Assembly (NCBI GenBank): GCA_023055505.1
Contig: JALIRH010000004.1
Location: forward strand, 12,519,368-12,583,367
Direction: 5' to 3'
Length of the DNA: 64,000 nucleotides
DNA from: Callipepla californica brunnescens
Lineage: Eukaryota; Chordata; Aves; Galliformes; Odontophoridae
Part shown: piece after piece, positions 38,999 through 53,100 of the stretch
Position numbering within the stretch: position 1 is the stretch's first letter
Layout of the letters: the number at the start of each line of letters is the position of its first letter
The notes under the pieces: model-generated
Database searches by the model: none
Seen by the model: only the letters and a program-made list of their open reading frames with translations
What the model was told of the DNA's origin: nothing
Program-made: the position numbers and the translations under genes

Positions 38999-41900
38999 AG
39001 AAGAAAAAAAAAAATTAACATCAGAGTTGTTTCATTGCTGAATAACAGATGAAAACTGTCAATGAAGAAAGAAATATGTAACATTTGTATTCGTGTTTGT
39101 GCTGGAAGAAAAAGAAGTTGTACCAATCTCCTCTGAATGAATACTTCTGACCATAATATATGGAAACATGATAAAATATGGCTACAACAACTACACTTTT
39201 TAAACCAGATAGCATGAAGTTTTCTAAAACAAGTGAAGGAAGAGAGCAGTGCACTGATAATGATTTTCTTTTTCATTATTCATTTTTCATTTGTTCTTGA
39301 AATACTAAGGAAACTTCATAAGACTGAAAGAAAACAGATCTTGTGCCAGTGCTTTAAAGGGCAAATGAGACAACCTGGATAATTAAAATCCCATAAGCTG
39401 GGCATCAGTCCTAGGAAAATAATGGAATATTTCCTACAAGTCTCAATTAATGAAGGATTAAAGAAGTGGTACAGAATTAATGCCAGTCAATATGACTTTT
39501 CTTTGGAAAACAGAACTTGCCAAGCTGGCATGGTATCTTTGAAGAGATCGTGGGAACCAGGTACCATTCTGTGCTGCCTACTTCCAGAGAAGAGTCTGGA
39601 TGACAATGGAATTCCCTGAAGAGTGAGTTTGTCTTTGAAGTGAGATTATACATCAGCATGACACAAAACACCTGCCCACCACTTTTACTGGGCATGTAGT
39701 GTTTAATTGTGGTATGCTTTTTCCAACAGCTATTTCTCTTTCTTACATTCTTGGCATGCAAATGACAAGCTACTATTAAACACAATTATTCAAACCTAAT
39801 AGCAAAGGAAAGTTGTTTGAAGAAACGTTCCTAAATCTCATTAAAACGGAAAACTATTGCTTTGGTCTTGGTCTGAAAGGAGCTGAGTTTGAGATTCATT
39901 TCCTACCCATTATGATGATCTACTTACTGAATCATTATGATAAGAACTTCTGCTTCTTTGCAAAGACCAAGATGCAAATTCTTGCAACTTCCACAAGTTT
40001 ATGATGTTTCTCAGCTGACATTCTTTCAGCAATCCCAGCAGACCTAATTTAATTTCTAATCTTTTCACCATGCTTAACACACTATTCTAAATTATTTTGC
40101 ATCTGTATTCAGAGGGAGTATTGGCTGATTTTTGCTTATAAAGCTCTCTCCTTTCATTCCCTTTGTTTCCTATGCAAAAGGAATGAATCTAACTGCATAT
40201 AGCAATTCAGTGATCAGCTGCTTTCAGTCCATACCATATTTCAATAACAATATCGCATATATTGTAGACTTGACATATTTTATGCTCATAGCACAGAGAA
40301 GCATGTATTGTACTTCACCTGTGACTTTGAGAGTAGGGTAGAAAGCCAATTTTTTCCAGACAGCCCAGTAAAATATCTGAGCACACAAGTACAAAGGTAT
40401 AGAAAAAGTGTCAATTTGTGTTTATTTAATCACATTTTCTTCTATTTTGGCAAAGAATATAAGATTTAAGAATTTCAGCTAACATCAAAATTCTACAATA
40501 AGAACAATCAGAAAGGCAATAGGTACAAACAACAATTGATGCTCTCGTGTTTTACCAAACATAGTGTAAGATTTCAAGATTTCATGTCAGAAAATGTTAA
40601 AATGTTTCTGTTGATATTCTTTTAGTACTTCTAGATTTGGTAATGTTTTTACTCTTATCAAAACAATTTTTTCTTAATTTTCATTTCCTTCAACTGATCA
40701 AAGCGTTATTTTCTTGTCATGTCTTAGAACAATCATGTGACTTAGTGAATTTGCTTTCTACACAGTATCTTAAAAAGACCTTTAAGGATTTGTGAGCAAC
40801 AGATTTGATTATTTTCTTTTTACAAAGCCACTGCATTTGCCTAAAGAAGATGTAAAACTTTTCATGTTTTAGAACTTCACATAATCTCCCTCCCCAGAAT
40901 TTTCTTCAGATTTGGATACAAAAATATACAGCTCAAACGTAACGCAGAGTCGCACGATAGAGCCAAGAAATTAAATTATTGTTTCTTCCAAAGCCCTTTG
41001 AAGAGCTAAACAACTATTCTCTCATTATTCTACAGGATGATTTTGTTCTCTCCAAATATTCCATATGATTTTGTGTCTATTTTGGGAAATGGAAGCATAG
41101 CCTTTCCAAGTAGTGCTTAGTTATCTAGAGCAGTGTCTTTGATGCCTCATTTCTTCATTCTTTATGTTTTTGTATTAAAAAGCAACCTTTTCACCTCCTC
41201 TTCTGCTCATCCCTTAAAATCTATTTCATTTACCTCAGCTTCCATTATAAGCAAGGAAATAAAAATAATTATGAAATTTTATAAACATCACCAGTTACTT
41301 ACTATGGAATTATCCCGTCCAGCGTATTTCAATTTTATTCCATTCCATCCAGTTTATACAGATACTTTAGTGCACATACTAGAAGTAAAAGTATGCCTGT
41401 GCAGTATACAATGGCACACAAAATGACAATTTCATGAATGAATTAATACTATGCATAAATTTTAGGGTATTTTCTGTTCAATGACAGGAAGTTCTGAGTC
41501 AATACATCAGAGAACCAAAACACATCAATGGTTAATTTAAAACTGCCCACATTTGTGGAGAACTCTAATTATATTCTGAGAGCTCATTTATAACGAGCTT
41601 TTAATTAGAGAGTATGTCCTCATACTGTAATTCTTAAAAGGAGAGAAATTATGAGATGCTAGGTAATTCTCAAAATAGCATGCTTCAGTGTTCATATCGT
41701 TCTTTAATTTTACTTCAAATGTAAAGACTACTTGCCTAAAGTCATTATTGGTTTACTTATGGCAGTTGAAGCATAAGATAATGGAGAATTCTATTTCATT
41801 TTTTAATCACCATACACGTACATGTGTTATCCCACTAACAAATGTCTCCTCTACAGGTTAGTGAAAGGGCAACAGAGGAAACATTACCTCTATGAACAAG

Positions 41901-42311
41901 AGCTTAATACATTATATGACTGCCTCAGACTGGGAGATGACTGATCAATTTTCCTTCTATCATTTGTATAATTAGTCATTCTCCCATACTGTAAGAAAAT
42001 AAAACACAACATACTGCTTTCAAAATTTCTGAATACAACTCTATGTAAGAGCTTTCGTGGTACTTCACAGCATCATCCCTCATGAGAAAGGCCTGGATTT
42101 TTTCACTTGGATAGCATCCAGTAAAATCTTATCAATAAGCCTATATTTATTTTTTGTTTTAATTAGGCAACTCAGCTTTATTTAATTCTCCTATTTGTAA
42201 TATTGTACAAACACACTGCTGTATAACCCATTACCATCTAGGCTTCCTCTGCTTGTCCAGATACACCACATTTGTCGTTATTAGAATTCAACAAGAACTT
42301 AAAATGATTAC

Positions 42312-42425
42312 CTGGTTTACTTTCATTGGGTTTACACTGAACTTCTTCAACACATTCTGCAGGAAACCATCCAATATGTCCCCGGGTGCTGCCTTCCCAG
42401 AATCCACCTTCTCCAATGCTTAGAA
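42312..42425 (-). CDS. SHANK2: SHANK2 exon, rest of the SH3 domain, 114 bp
   Basis: The acceptor is ctatatttag|TTCTAAGC and the donor AAACCAG|gtaatc on the minus strand. The exon enters in phase 1 and leaves in phase 1. The peptide VLSIGEGGFWEGSTRGHIGW then FPAECVEEVQCKPNESKP completes the SH3 fold, including the conserved GFWEG and GWFPAECVEEV blocks. GHIGWFPAECVEEVQCKP matches SHANK2; SHANK3, as I recall it, has GRTGWFPADCVEEV here, which is why I call SHANK2 rather than another paralogue. The next coding exon should begin the segment leading to the PDZ domain (mammalian KKLFRHYTVGSYDSF), but I found nothing like it below 42312. It probably lies outside the window. Confidence 0.96.
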
Positions 42426-43037
42426 CTAAATATAGAGAGACATAGGAAGCATTAGACTTCTATCTCTTCTGATGTGAAAAGTAAGATTTAAACAGCTTTT
42501 CAATAATAATTGAGTATCATGCTCCTAAGAGCAAACGCTGTTCAATAACTTAAATTCTAGTCTCCAAAAGTGAGCAAAGAGCAAACTTTAAACATAAGTC
42601 TCCCTAATCAGCCTTTGAAAACCCTGCCCAAAACTATTTCTGTCAGAAGTTTTCTTTGCTCTCACATAATTTCTTCAATTTTCAGTTTTTGCATTGCTGT
42701 TTTAGACAAGGATAAATGCATCGTCATATTAACAACAAAAATGTGCCTTGCCGGTTCAAACTAAGCTGAAGTGATGAATGCACTGTAAAATTGAATCTAT
42801 ATTGAAACAGGGTATGTATATACAGAGAGTAACATATCATATGTTATGTACTTCCTAAGGAAACACGCCAATTTATTTAGTGGGTAGTTCCAGAGATGTG
42901 TAATATAGATCAAGTAATACGATTTAATAGTTTGAGCATGCAGCAACAAATTCTTGAACATCCCTTAGGTGCACTACACAGTATACATGCCTTTTGATAC
43001 ATTTCAATGACCTTTCTCAGCGTAAAGAAACAAAAAC

Positions 43038-43054
43038 AAAAAAAAAAAAAAAAA
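43038..43054. repeat. A17 homopolymer
   Basis: An A-run in an A-rich stretch beginning near 43027. Confidence 0.93.
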
Positions 43055-43451
43055 CACACAGGAACAGAATAAGTTTCCAATGGAAGAAAAAGCTTTAGTT
43101 CTAGTTACCAAGGATTGTACATTGCAAAATAATAATGCATATATATACTTCAAAGCAACTGGAGGTGAGGCTCTTCCTAATCACTGTATTAATGTTGAAA
43201 GAACATATATTTTGAATAGAACATATCTATTGTTTTAATAGAATACATATGATTTAATAGACATAAAAACATGGGTAGCTCTTCAAAATCAGTTGACTGG
43301 GAATGTAGTTCAGTCATACAACACAGGTCTACAGAGTATATCTGTGCAAAACACAGCATTCAGTGTGGAGGTCCCTGAGCTACCAAAAAGAAGCCCATGG
43401 AAGTCGAGACAGCACAGCTCCATTAGCAGTGTGGCTGCTAAACCAGCCAAG

Positions 43452-43488
43452 CTAATTGGCGCTGCTGAAAATCAAGACCAATTAGCGC
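43452..43488. promoter_or_regulatory. Paired AATT-core sites in a GC-richer intronic patch
   Basis: ctaattggcgc (43452-43462) and ccaattagcgc (43478-43488) are near-identical 11-mers in direct orientation, 26 bp apart. The core resembles homeodomain sites. The surrounding 43300-43560 is less AT-rich than its neighbours and has an open frame that I do not recognise. It may be a conserved noncoding element. Confidence 0.3.
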
Positions 43489-43777
43489 AAGCTCTTTTCA
43501 ATAACGTATGCATATGGTTTTCAGGACCCAGAATAAGATCTCTGCAGAGTACTGTAGTGTGGTAGGGATATTAACTTGATCAGAGCCATTTTGAAGATCA
43601 CCAGCATGAGCACTTCTTACCCTGTTAAAACGTGTCTTATTAGGTTTTAAAACTGTAGTCCCAGAGCCTGACTGCAATTGAATGCTGTATCAGCAAAACT
43701 GCTCTGACTCAACGGCTTTGAATTTGAAGCTGATTTGCACTACTATGGACTCAGATAAAAATCAAATCAATGATAGG

Positions 43778-43802
43778 AAAAAAAAAAAAAAAAAAAAAAA
43801 AA
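43778..43802. repeat. A25 homopolymer
   Basis: An uninterrupted A-run. The preceding DNA was checked for a retrocopy and nothing was recognised. Confidence 0.95.
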
Positions 43803-46800
43803 GTGTGTCCTGAGAACACTGAAGGAATAGTAAGAAGCCTGGTCTGACAAATCAGGAACTGTAAAGACAGTATTTGAAATCAAATGTTTACCTCATTTGT
43901 CACTGATGCAATCCTAAGATATTTGTGGTGTTGCTTTTGAAGCGTGGGTGACTATTAACTGAAATATTTGAGAGAAAAATATTTTTCAATGTGTCAATTT
44001 TTAGTTTTTTAATATAGCATATTCAGTTGCACAGATTCCATTAACTGCTTATTTACGAATCACTTTCAATGAGAAGTACATTACAAGCCCAAGAAAACAT
44101 CCCTTAAAGCAAAATGTTACACTCAGGTGGGTTTCAAAAATACTGCTTATCAAGCACTTCTCAGACTTCATGCATTTGAGGAAACTACACCTGCCTAGAA
44201 AGTAAAAGGCTAGTGGGGGAGAGCACTGACCTTGGAAGACACAAACTACTCCACAGTGAGAACAAAGACAAAAATTTTTTAGGATAATTTTTGTTTTAGT
44301 TACCTAAGACCTATTGCTACTGTTTAGATAAGAAGAAAATATTGCATCTCTATGTTTACATGCAAGTTAAAATAAAAAACCTGATCCGTGCTTTAATGAT
44401 ATTAATAAAATAAATGACACATAATACAGATTCAGGGTACAATTAATGAAAAATATGTTTATAAATTTCAACTGTTCTTGAAAATTTTTGTTTACTACTA
44501 CACAAAATAAATCTCAGAACTCAGTGTTACCAAAAACAGAAGCCTGCTCATTCATCCAGTGTATATAGGGTATTCATCAACATTCAACATATTTTTAACA
44601 ATGTATCCCCTGTTCACATAAGAATAGTGTATTTCTCACATACGAGATAAGCAAGTAGGAAAGCATAATTAATAACATACATATCAATATTATAGCTATT
44701 ATAGCATCCTGTTGTACACTGATTTAGCTGGAAGTAACACATGTGAGTCCAGGCTTCCATTCAGCTGAAATTGCAAAATGTGACAGTAATAGATACCTGC
44801 TGAGGAGAGTTCAGAACTGATTCTAAGTCCTGATTCCACAAATTGGCAAGATAAAGAGAACAGCAACTACTTAGCAATTAAGTGCTCTCTAACTCTGTAC
44901 TTTATTAATGTCAGAAATGCTCTAAATTACACTGATATTTCAATCTCCAGAAAGAATTTGCACTGTCAGACAGAAGTTGGGATTCTCACACCTGTAATTT
45001 CAGGGGTTTACAGTAGTAACAGCTGATAAAACATCTAAGTCAAGATGAGAAAAAGAATACGTTTTATAAGTCCATCTATGAATGCAAGGAAAAAAGGTCA
45101 CTAGAAAGCAAAAGCTTTCCCATTATTGCATGGACTATTAAATATCAGCAATTACTAACAGCAAAAGGGAAGCAAATATCCTTAGACCTACCTGAAGACA
45201 TAACATCTATGGAAAAGAGGTAGAAGAGAAAATGAGGTACTGCTAAAATGCAGCCACCGTTCTTGTTCAAGTTTTTTTAAAGATTAAATCTATGAATAAA
45301 ATTATTATTATTAAAAAACACAGTGTTATGGATGCCAAGAAGAAGAAAACCCAATGCAACTGCAAGAGGAAAATGGGGAGAAGCCAGGGTTGCAGCTGAT
45401 GTACTGAGATGAGACAAATTATGGGGGAGATAGAGGAGAAGCACATACTGCCTAATACTAAAAATGTAGAATTTGGGATAAAGTTGTAGGTTCTGCATTA
45501 CCAAAAAACCTGAAATAGTCTTTTCAATAAATCTCAGGCAGTGACATCAATACGAAATTCTACAGCAGGAGTCAAAAATAAAATAAATTCTGTATCTATA
45601 AAAACTGGCATTGTTTCATGAATTCCAATGTGGATAGCTGGGGACTTAAAGTATAAATTATATGTACGTGTAAACTTTTGAAAGTATTCACACTTGGTTT
45701 AAATGAGGGCTTAATCTCTGTCTTTTCCTTCTCACAATAGTGCTTAAGTGATATACTGTAATAGATAATTTGGTACCAGCAAGTGACTTTCTAGTCAACA
45801 TTTTCCCTCCTGAGGGATGTAACAATGGAAAATCAAAGCATAACTTTCCCAAAATCAATAATTAGATTTTACCATTTCAAGTTTTTGGGTTTTTTTCCTT
45901 CTGCTTTTTGTAAAAACAAAAGATGTGGCTGCTATGGTAAGAGCAGGCCAGAGTCTCTTTATACACAACATGAATTGCAAAAAGCAATGTGAAATTTTAG
46001 AATAAAATTTAGGCTCTAGTAACACTGAATTCTGGTATGACTTTTCACAACAAAACTATAGTTTAAAATGAGAGTTATATATAATTACACGAACAAAAGG
46101 GCAAATTGAAATTGCACAAAGATCAAGCAGTTGAATAACATGAAAACATGCATAAGCAGATCCTATCAGGATCTTATATTTTAATGTCATTAAAGCATTA
46201 TACCTAATACGGCCAGATTTTGCTCTGACAGAGTCCAAAAAAATGGCAAAGCATTTATATACAGTACCAATCTGTCATAGGGTATTTAAACTCCAGTAAC
46301 TTCTCTGTTTTTATTAACAATATAACATGCTCATCTCAAACTAAATTACACAACATATGACCAAAAATTCAGATAAATCAAACACAAAAAAATACATTCT
46401 TCGACATTATACCTCCCTTCATTATGATACTGTCATATAAATAGGGAGTGAGAATACTTTTCCATCTACTGACAATACAAACACTTTCTGAAATTCTTAT
46501 AATACTGAAGATTCGATTAAAAAATTGTTCTTTTTGGCAAAAAATTTAATGGAAATTGCAGCCAAATGCAGGTGATTGTCTATAGATGTCACAGGTTATA
46601 TGTGAAACTACCTTGCAGTATCTACAACCAATTTTTGGTGCTAGTATAAATTACACTCATTCGTGGGAAAACAAATACTTATCTGGAGAGGGAATGATAG
46701 ATTTGCTTGAAAAAAAGAAGATAATTTCTACAATTGAGAGAAAAAATGATCACAATGGCAATAGAGTGTAAAGTTGAAAGTAAGCTGAAAATTCTAGCAA

Positions 46801-47165
46801 CAGAACTAGCCTGTGCTGATATAATAACCATCAGACCTGTAAGTAAATGTGTTTGCTAATGACAAGCAGCTGAAGATCTCAGTACTTCTAGTGAGAAGAG
46901 GAATTAAGAACAGTTTCTACAACCCAGAGTAGAAAGCAGAAAATTTCAGGATTTCCTTCTTCATCTGGATGGAATGACAGTGCCCCTTCCATTCAAACTG
47001 TAGGTTGAACATATCATTTACCTTTAAATCACCGTACAGTTATTGTTAAAGAGTGCTATTTACTTAATGAAATGTAAAAAGCTTACATCTGAATTGTAAA
47101 TACCAAGCTTTGGTGTAAATGTGAACTATAATAAACAGTTTATCTCCTGGATTTTTAGTTTTAAA

Positions 47166-47190
47166 TTATTTATTTATTTATTTATTTAAT
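47166..47190. repeat. (TTTA)n microsatellite
   Basis: About five to six TTTA units. Confidence 0.92.
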
Positions 47191-50100
47191 TTTCCAAAAG
47201 GCAGAGGACCAAATTATTTCAGAAATATCTAATTTAGTTTTTTCTCCTTTAGAAATATCAGTTGTCTGATGTAAATAAGCATAATTTTCTGCCCTTTGGA
47301 AGGACAACTTCCAAATGATAGATAACTGATACAAGAGCAGGTGTTTCATTGGAAAAACAATTTTGCTAAAAAAAAATTCCTTCAAAAAGTTACAACTTAA
47401 AGATATATTTTTTTAACCTCGCACCGTAGGGTCAACTTTTTTTCTCTAAATGCATTCCAGTATGAAAAAGTTCCATGCTTAAATTATATTTTCAGACACA
47501 AGTGAAGAGAAAAGTAAATTAAGTGTCAGTTACCTTGCAGAGTGACTGTTTTCAGCATCTGAAATGCACCTTGACTCATAATTTACAAGCAAGATAATTG
47601 GAGGTCGCACAAGTTATGACTTACTCTTGCCTTCTCTTTTTCTGAAAATCTGATTTAGTTTAAATTTTACCCCATTTCTTTATGTATCCTTGTTTGTTCC
47701 AGAAACATATCCTGCCTGCTCTCCCTGTCATTAACGACGAACAGGATCTGTCTGTTCTGCCTTATGGGCACATCATTTCTGGCTTTAAAATACATGATCA
47801 AGAGAGACCGACATATCTTGAAATGAGTGCAAAACTACTAGAAAGGAACTAATTGTCTATAGCACTGATAAAATCATGTTAAGGCCTCCAGCATGCAAAC
47901 AAGCCCCAGCTGCCACGTAGAAAATGTTCCTGTGCAGTCCACACTCAATCTGGAAGGAAAGTCTTGTGTATCCGCAGTTAATGATTTTGCATGATTGACC
48001 TGAGCAGTCAGATTCAACAATAGCTCCACAGGCATTTCTTCTAGGGGAGAAGCAAATTCAGTAGTTCTTCCCCATCTCTACCTGTGGAACTTCGCAGAGA
48101 AATGAAACTGGGGAAGTAACATGGATAGAAGATATTCCTCACTTTTAGATTTAACATTTAAATTCCACTTCTGCCTCTAAAATCAATGTGTGATCAGCTG
48201 TGACTTCTAGGATTAATCTAATCAAGTTTCTTGTTTATCTGAAAACCTACCTCATTGGCCTGTAATTCAACCATTAAATTGTCTGATTTCTTTTAACAGA
48301 ATTACTGTTAAATCCTGATAACTTCATGTCTTCTGATTGTGTCCTATCCCCCCTACACCACTAGAGGATGGGAACAGTGAAGGAGTATTAGCTTAAAGTT
48401 TTGGCTGCCTGTCAGTCACAGCCACCACGGCCACAGTCAATGTCAGGCTAAACTCTGACACATAGCACCTTTTTTTTCCCTTCATCACCTAAGGAAGAAT
48501 GTTCAAGAAGAGGCTTCAGTGATGCTTGACAACGATGGATTGTTAACAGAGCAATCACTCACTACATTGAAGTCTACAAATGCAATAATCTGCCTTTAAT
48601 CCTCTAAATCTGCAGAAAGAGAGCTCAACTGAAATGGAACTGAATGAGTTGTGCCGTTCCAGTTAAGATCTAGCATTGTTCACTTTTTCCTCCTCTTTAC
48701 TTTTGTGAGCTACTTCCTATGAAGCTAATATATTTGCTGCTGTTCAGGTGTGTGTCTCAGCTTGAGGAAATGGGAGTAGAGATAAAAACAGTACCTCAAG
48801 CAATCCTCCTGTACTGATTTGAATATTGAACAAATTAAAAACAAAAAATAGCGATAAAAGTTACAGATCTAGAGCTTTCCCCATCACTGTTGAGGAAGGC
48901 ATGAGTAGAGCTAAATTTGCTCTTCTCCAGAGAAATGCCCTAACTACAGGTGTGGGGTGTGCAGAGCAGAGATAATTAATTTGAAAAGATGCTCCAAAAC
49001 AACTTAGATCTGAAAGATCATAAAACTGTGTCAGATTTCACTAGTGTGAGAAAATTCTTAGTTCACCTCACTGGTATTCCATTTCTATAGAATATTTTGG
49101 GCCAGTTACTATTGAAGATAATGGGGATTTGAAGATGGTCGTACATCCTAACCTCCTTCATGCAGCCTCCTGAGCAAAGCAAGAACTCTTGCTCATGCAG
49201 AAAACAGGCCGTGTGTTTGTCATATCACTCTGATGTACCAGTTAGAAGCAGAATTCTGTCTCCTGCTCTTCAGGTATGAGTGACTGGAAGAAATAAATTT
49301 GGTCATTATCTGTGATGAGTCATAACTATTTATGTTAGGAATTTAAAACAAATGGATTAAGCCAGGAGACAGTAAGGAAACTAAAGAGACCAATGAATCT
49401 GAGCAAGGTTAATTTCAAGTTAATTTAATCCTTCATATTTTATAGTATAACAATCCTTATGCAAACCTTTTAGGTTAAATTTGTCTGCCTTGCTCATTCA
49501 GTCAAGGTACACACTGCTGTTGAAGAAACAAAACACATTTATGTAGCTCTTCTCTCTCAGGTATTATATTTACTAATCTAACAAGTGCAAAAGCCCAGGA
49601 GAACAACTTTCCTTCTGCCCACTAACACTGCTGGCAATATTTTCAAGCACAGCAGGTACTTAATATTCTTTTTTCAAAATGACTTACAAGGAGATTTTAC
49701 AATAAATTGAAATGTTAGTGATATATTTGGATTGCCCCACTGGCTGAGAGCACATAGAAATAGAAGTAGAGTTGCAAGGGTCAGTATTTCTAATGCAGAG
49801 AACAGCTAACCTGCTGGTAAAACTGGTGCTCGAGTCACAACTACTGTATGGCTTCTGTCTAACACAAGAGAACATAGTTTGGAGTATGCCTTGATTGGGC
49901 TAAACTCCTCTTAGATGGAGAGACAGCATCTACGCAGATCTGACAGTCTGAAAAGATTCCTAAAATAGTCTACATTGGAACACAGTTGAGATATCAGAAA
50001 AACCCTCCCAATTTTTCCAAATGATGGACACTGGAAAATTTATTTAATCACAGTAACAGAGAAACCAAGCATTTTTCAGAGCTGATCCACATATTTGCCA

Positions 50101-53100
50101 AGTGAAACAGAAAAGGTGGTAATACCATGGGAGGCAATAAAAATAAAAGAGATAAGCAAACTACTTGGAGTTGGAGGCCACCAATAAGGACACAGTAGAC
50201 AATACTCCTGAATCCAAAAATATAGATAATTTATGTTTCAGATATGTTGCAATATAACACTTTCTGGAAAAAAAAGAAAATCATTATTTTGTTTCTAAGA
50301 AACCAGAGATTATCTGTTCCATGCTGAGCTGCAACCAGAGGTAGCATGTACTACTTTCTACTACAACAAGGCATGCTACTAAAGACTTCAATCACAGGTA
50401 ACCTTCTCAGGGATGCACAGATTCTTCTGTATTTTTTGTCTTCATGACACAGAAAAGTATTCATTCTTCATTCATAAAGTGCTTAGAAGCATTGTCTTAA
50501 CTATATTTGAGTTCTGTTATAATAGATACCACTTGATTTACTGTTTAAGAATTAAATCTATCATTGCAAAAGATTATTGAAGTAAATTTTGCATGTACTT
50601 TACATTGTGTGTGGTTGTGCGTCTGTTTAGGCTGAATTAGATTTATTTCAATGAAAATCTAGGCTCATAGCAAAATGCCAAAGAAACAAAATATGATAAT
50701 GTTACAGTGGGGAATTAAGCTAGCTAGCTCTTCATTTATGTTTGAATGAAACCTGTATAAAAGATACAAGGTTTATTTTTACAGCAGCCATGACTCTTCT
50801 TTCATGAGTGGCAGACACACAAATGATGTCAGTGTGTATGACTAACAACTAAAAATAAAGCTGGTATTTTTGTAGAGGCTATGTAATATTCTATTAATAC
50901 AAGGCCATTTTGTTTAGTCCACATTTTCCTTGGGCCTCGTTCATTCATGTCTTTTTCTGAATAGTTTCATTGTGCTATCTACTGTGATCGCTTCTCACTC
51001 ATGCACTATCAAAGATTTTAGAAAAAAAATTCTGCCTCATCTTCACCCGACAAAAGCAATTCTTATCAAGAGCCTAGAGATTCACTCACCAGCACATCCC
51101 ATCTTATTGTACCAAGATATAAAAGAAAACCTATTAGAACGTTTTCCAATTTATCCCTTCCTCTAACTTGTTGTTCTGAGTTATTGCCTTGTGATATCTT
51201 TATATCGATCATTCTCTCAGGATACTCTGATGAGAACAGTCAGACTGAACACAGAGCCTGGTACCCCGACAAGAAATTTCTATACAAATCTCCCTGGTAA
51301 CCCAGGAAAAGACAAAGCATTGAGGTGTAGTACACGGGTGGGGTCAAGAGAAATATTTTTACATTTTAAGCGTGAGACAACGATGTTTTCAACCATGTAC
51401 AGTGAGACACTGTACTGAGCCTCAAACAGTCACATATACCACCAAAATAAAAGCATTGAATTAATAGGTTATTATGTAACCTGTACTAAATTCCAGCACT
51501 GTCTGGATTACGGTCTTGCTAATGGAGTTTCAGGCACAAAAGACATAGGGTATTCCAGGTATCAAGTGGATTTTCTAGTCTTGAAGAATGACATGATAGC
51601 CAGCATACAAGAATTACTACAAGATGTGAGTGTTAAATGCCTGTACTTTCAGATGATGGAGTCTATCAATCCTTCCTGTTGGAACTATTTTTTGTTTGGT
51701 TGGTTTTTGCTCTGATACAAATAATTGTTTTCACCTGAAAAGAGGCACGAACTGTTGTTTAACTGAACCTAGATTTTTGTCAAATATGGTAACTTTGAAT
51801 CCTTCCTCCATACCATTATCCGAGACCTTTTTAAAGCATCAGCGTTATTTCAGATGTATTCTTCATCCTCTACATGACTTTGTGTACATTCTGACATATT
51901 TTTTATGACACTTGAGGAACAACTGACAAGATAACAAGAAATAGGGTTTGATATGCTTCTGAAACTTTTTCCTTTGATGAGTGATTGCAGCCTATGATAT
52001 GGTTCTAGCATTCCCATGCAAACTGCCTTAAATTCCACTCATCTTTAGGAAAAAAAAAACAACGATGTTCTGCTATGTACATTTTTTTTTCTTTTTCCAA
52101 GCTTTCCTAAAAGAAAGGATGTGTATAAACATTTCTCTAAACTTCACTGTATTGAAGTTCTATAAAACACTGTATAACAAGTGTGCCTGCAAATCCTATA
52201 TCTGTGCTAGCTTTCTACTTCAATGTGCATATCATATATTTGAAACTGGAGAATCCCTGTAGGGATGATTTGATGTTGGATAGGTAAGCATTGCTTTTTA
52301 TGAAGTTAATAAATAATTTATAGTTAGCTTCAGTAAACAGATTTTCCCCATTTTCTGTTTCAGCACTTTTAAATGCTTTGGTTAGTGCCCCGGTAATATC
52401 ATTGGTCTTTGTTCTGGTCCTCCTATTATAAGGAGATCTGAAAAGAGGTCTAATTTCCCCCTGCACTGTTTTCCAATTATTGTCACAGTAGCTTAGAACC
52501 AAGGACTCCTGAACTAATTTAACTATTAAACTCTTTATTGAAATTGAAATCCTTTGTTTGTTGGTTAATTTCTGCATGTAATCTGACAAAATTCTACTGT
52601 AAACAAGCAGCCTTGTAACGAACATCCTAAAAATTTCAGCATCCCAAGGAATGTGTTATACTGTTTCCACTTCTGTTAGGGAAAACGATGAATGTCTGCC
52701 TTGTTTTTCTCCAGAATTACCTGGAGTAATTGGAATAAAACATCAGAGACTAGAATGTACCCTCTATGTTCTTCAATCCTCTACATGAAGAAAAGCGTTA
52801 CTGTACCTTTAAATCCAGCTACATACTTGAACATAGGGATTATGTAGGGATAAAATGTTTCCCAAAGAGTAGTTGATGTTGCTCAGTCATACTCATTCTT
52901 TATCTGTCGGCAGCTACTAGGAACCTCTGATGCAGAAAGCAATTTAGTATCACTCACGGTTCCCCAAATTTCTCCTTTTGTAGGGAGCAGCAGTTCTCCC
53001 TGGTGGTGATAAACCTCCTGAGATTATGCGCAAGCAAAAATTTCTGGAATATGCATAAGTTTCACTTTTTTGCTATCATTTTCTTTCAATTCAAAGTAAC

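Larger units (their letters stand above)
1..42311 (-). other. SHANK2: Long SHANK2 intron after the SH3 exons, reaching the window edge
   Basis: More than 42 kb follow the donor at 42311 without any recognisable SHANK2 exon. The segment that should come next in the protein (pre-PDZ KKLFRHYTVGSYDSF, then the PDZ domain) was looked for on the minus strand by eye and not found. The intron carries most of the window's mobile elements: CR1 pieces, a hAT transposon, a solo LTR, a two-copy unidentified repeat, and a possible retrocopy, each listed separately. Between them I see AT-rich sequence with short simple repeats and no RNA gene. A very short exon could have been missed. Confidence 0.7.

Noticed and set aside
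42831..42846. Palindrome taacatatcatatgtta
   Set aside because: Made entirely of AT-rich letters in an AT-rich region; expected by chance.
52215..52625. 136-codon open frame on the minus strand, the longest in the window
   Set aside because: No recognisable domain, no matching splice sites or neighbours, and ordinary AT-rich composition. It is likely a chance opening; a protein search would settle it.
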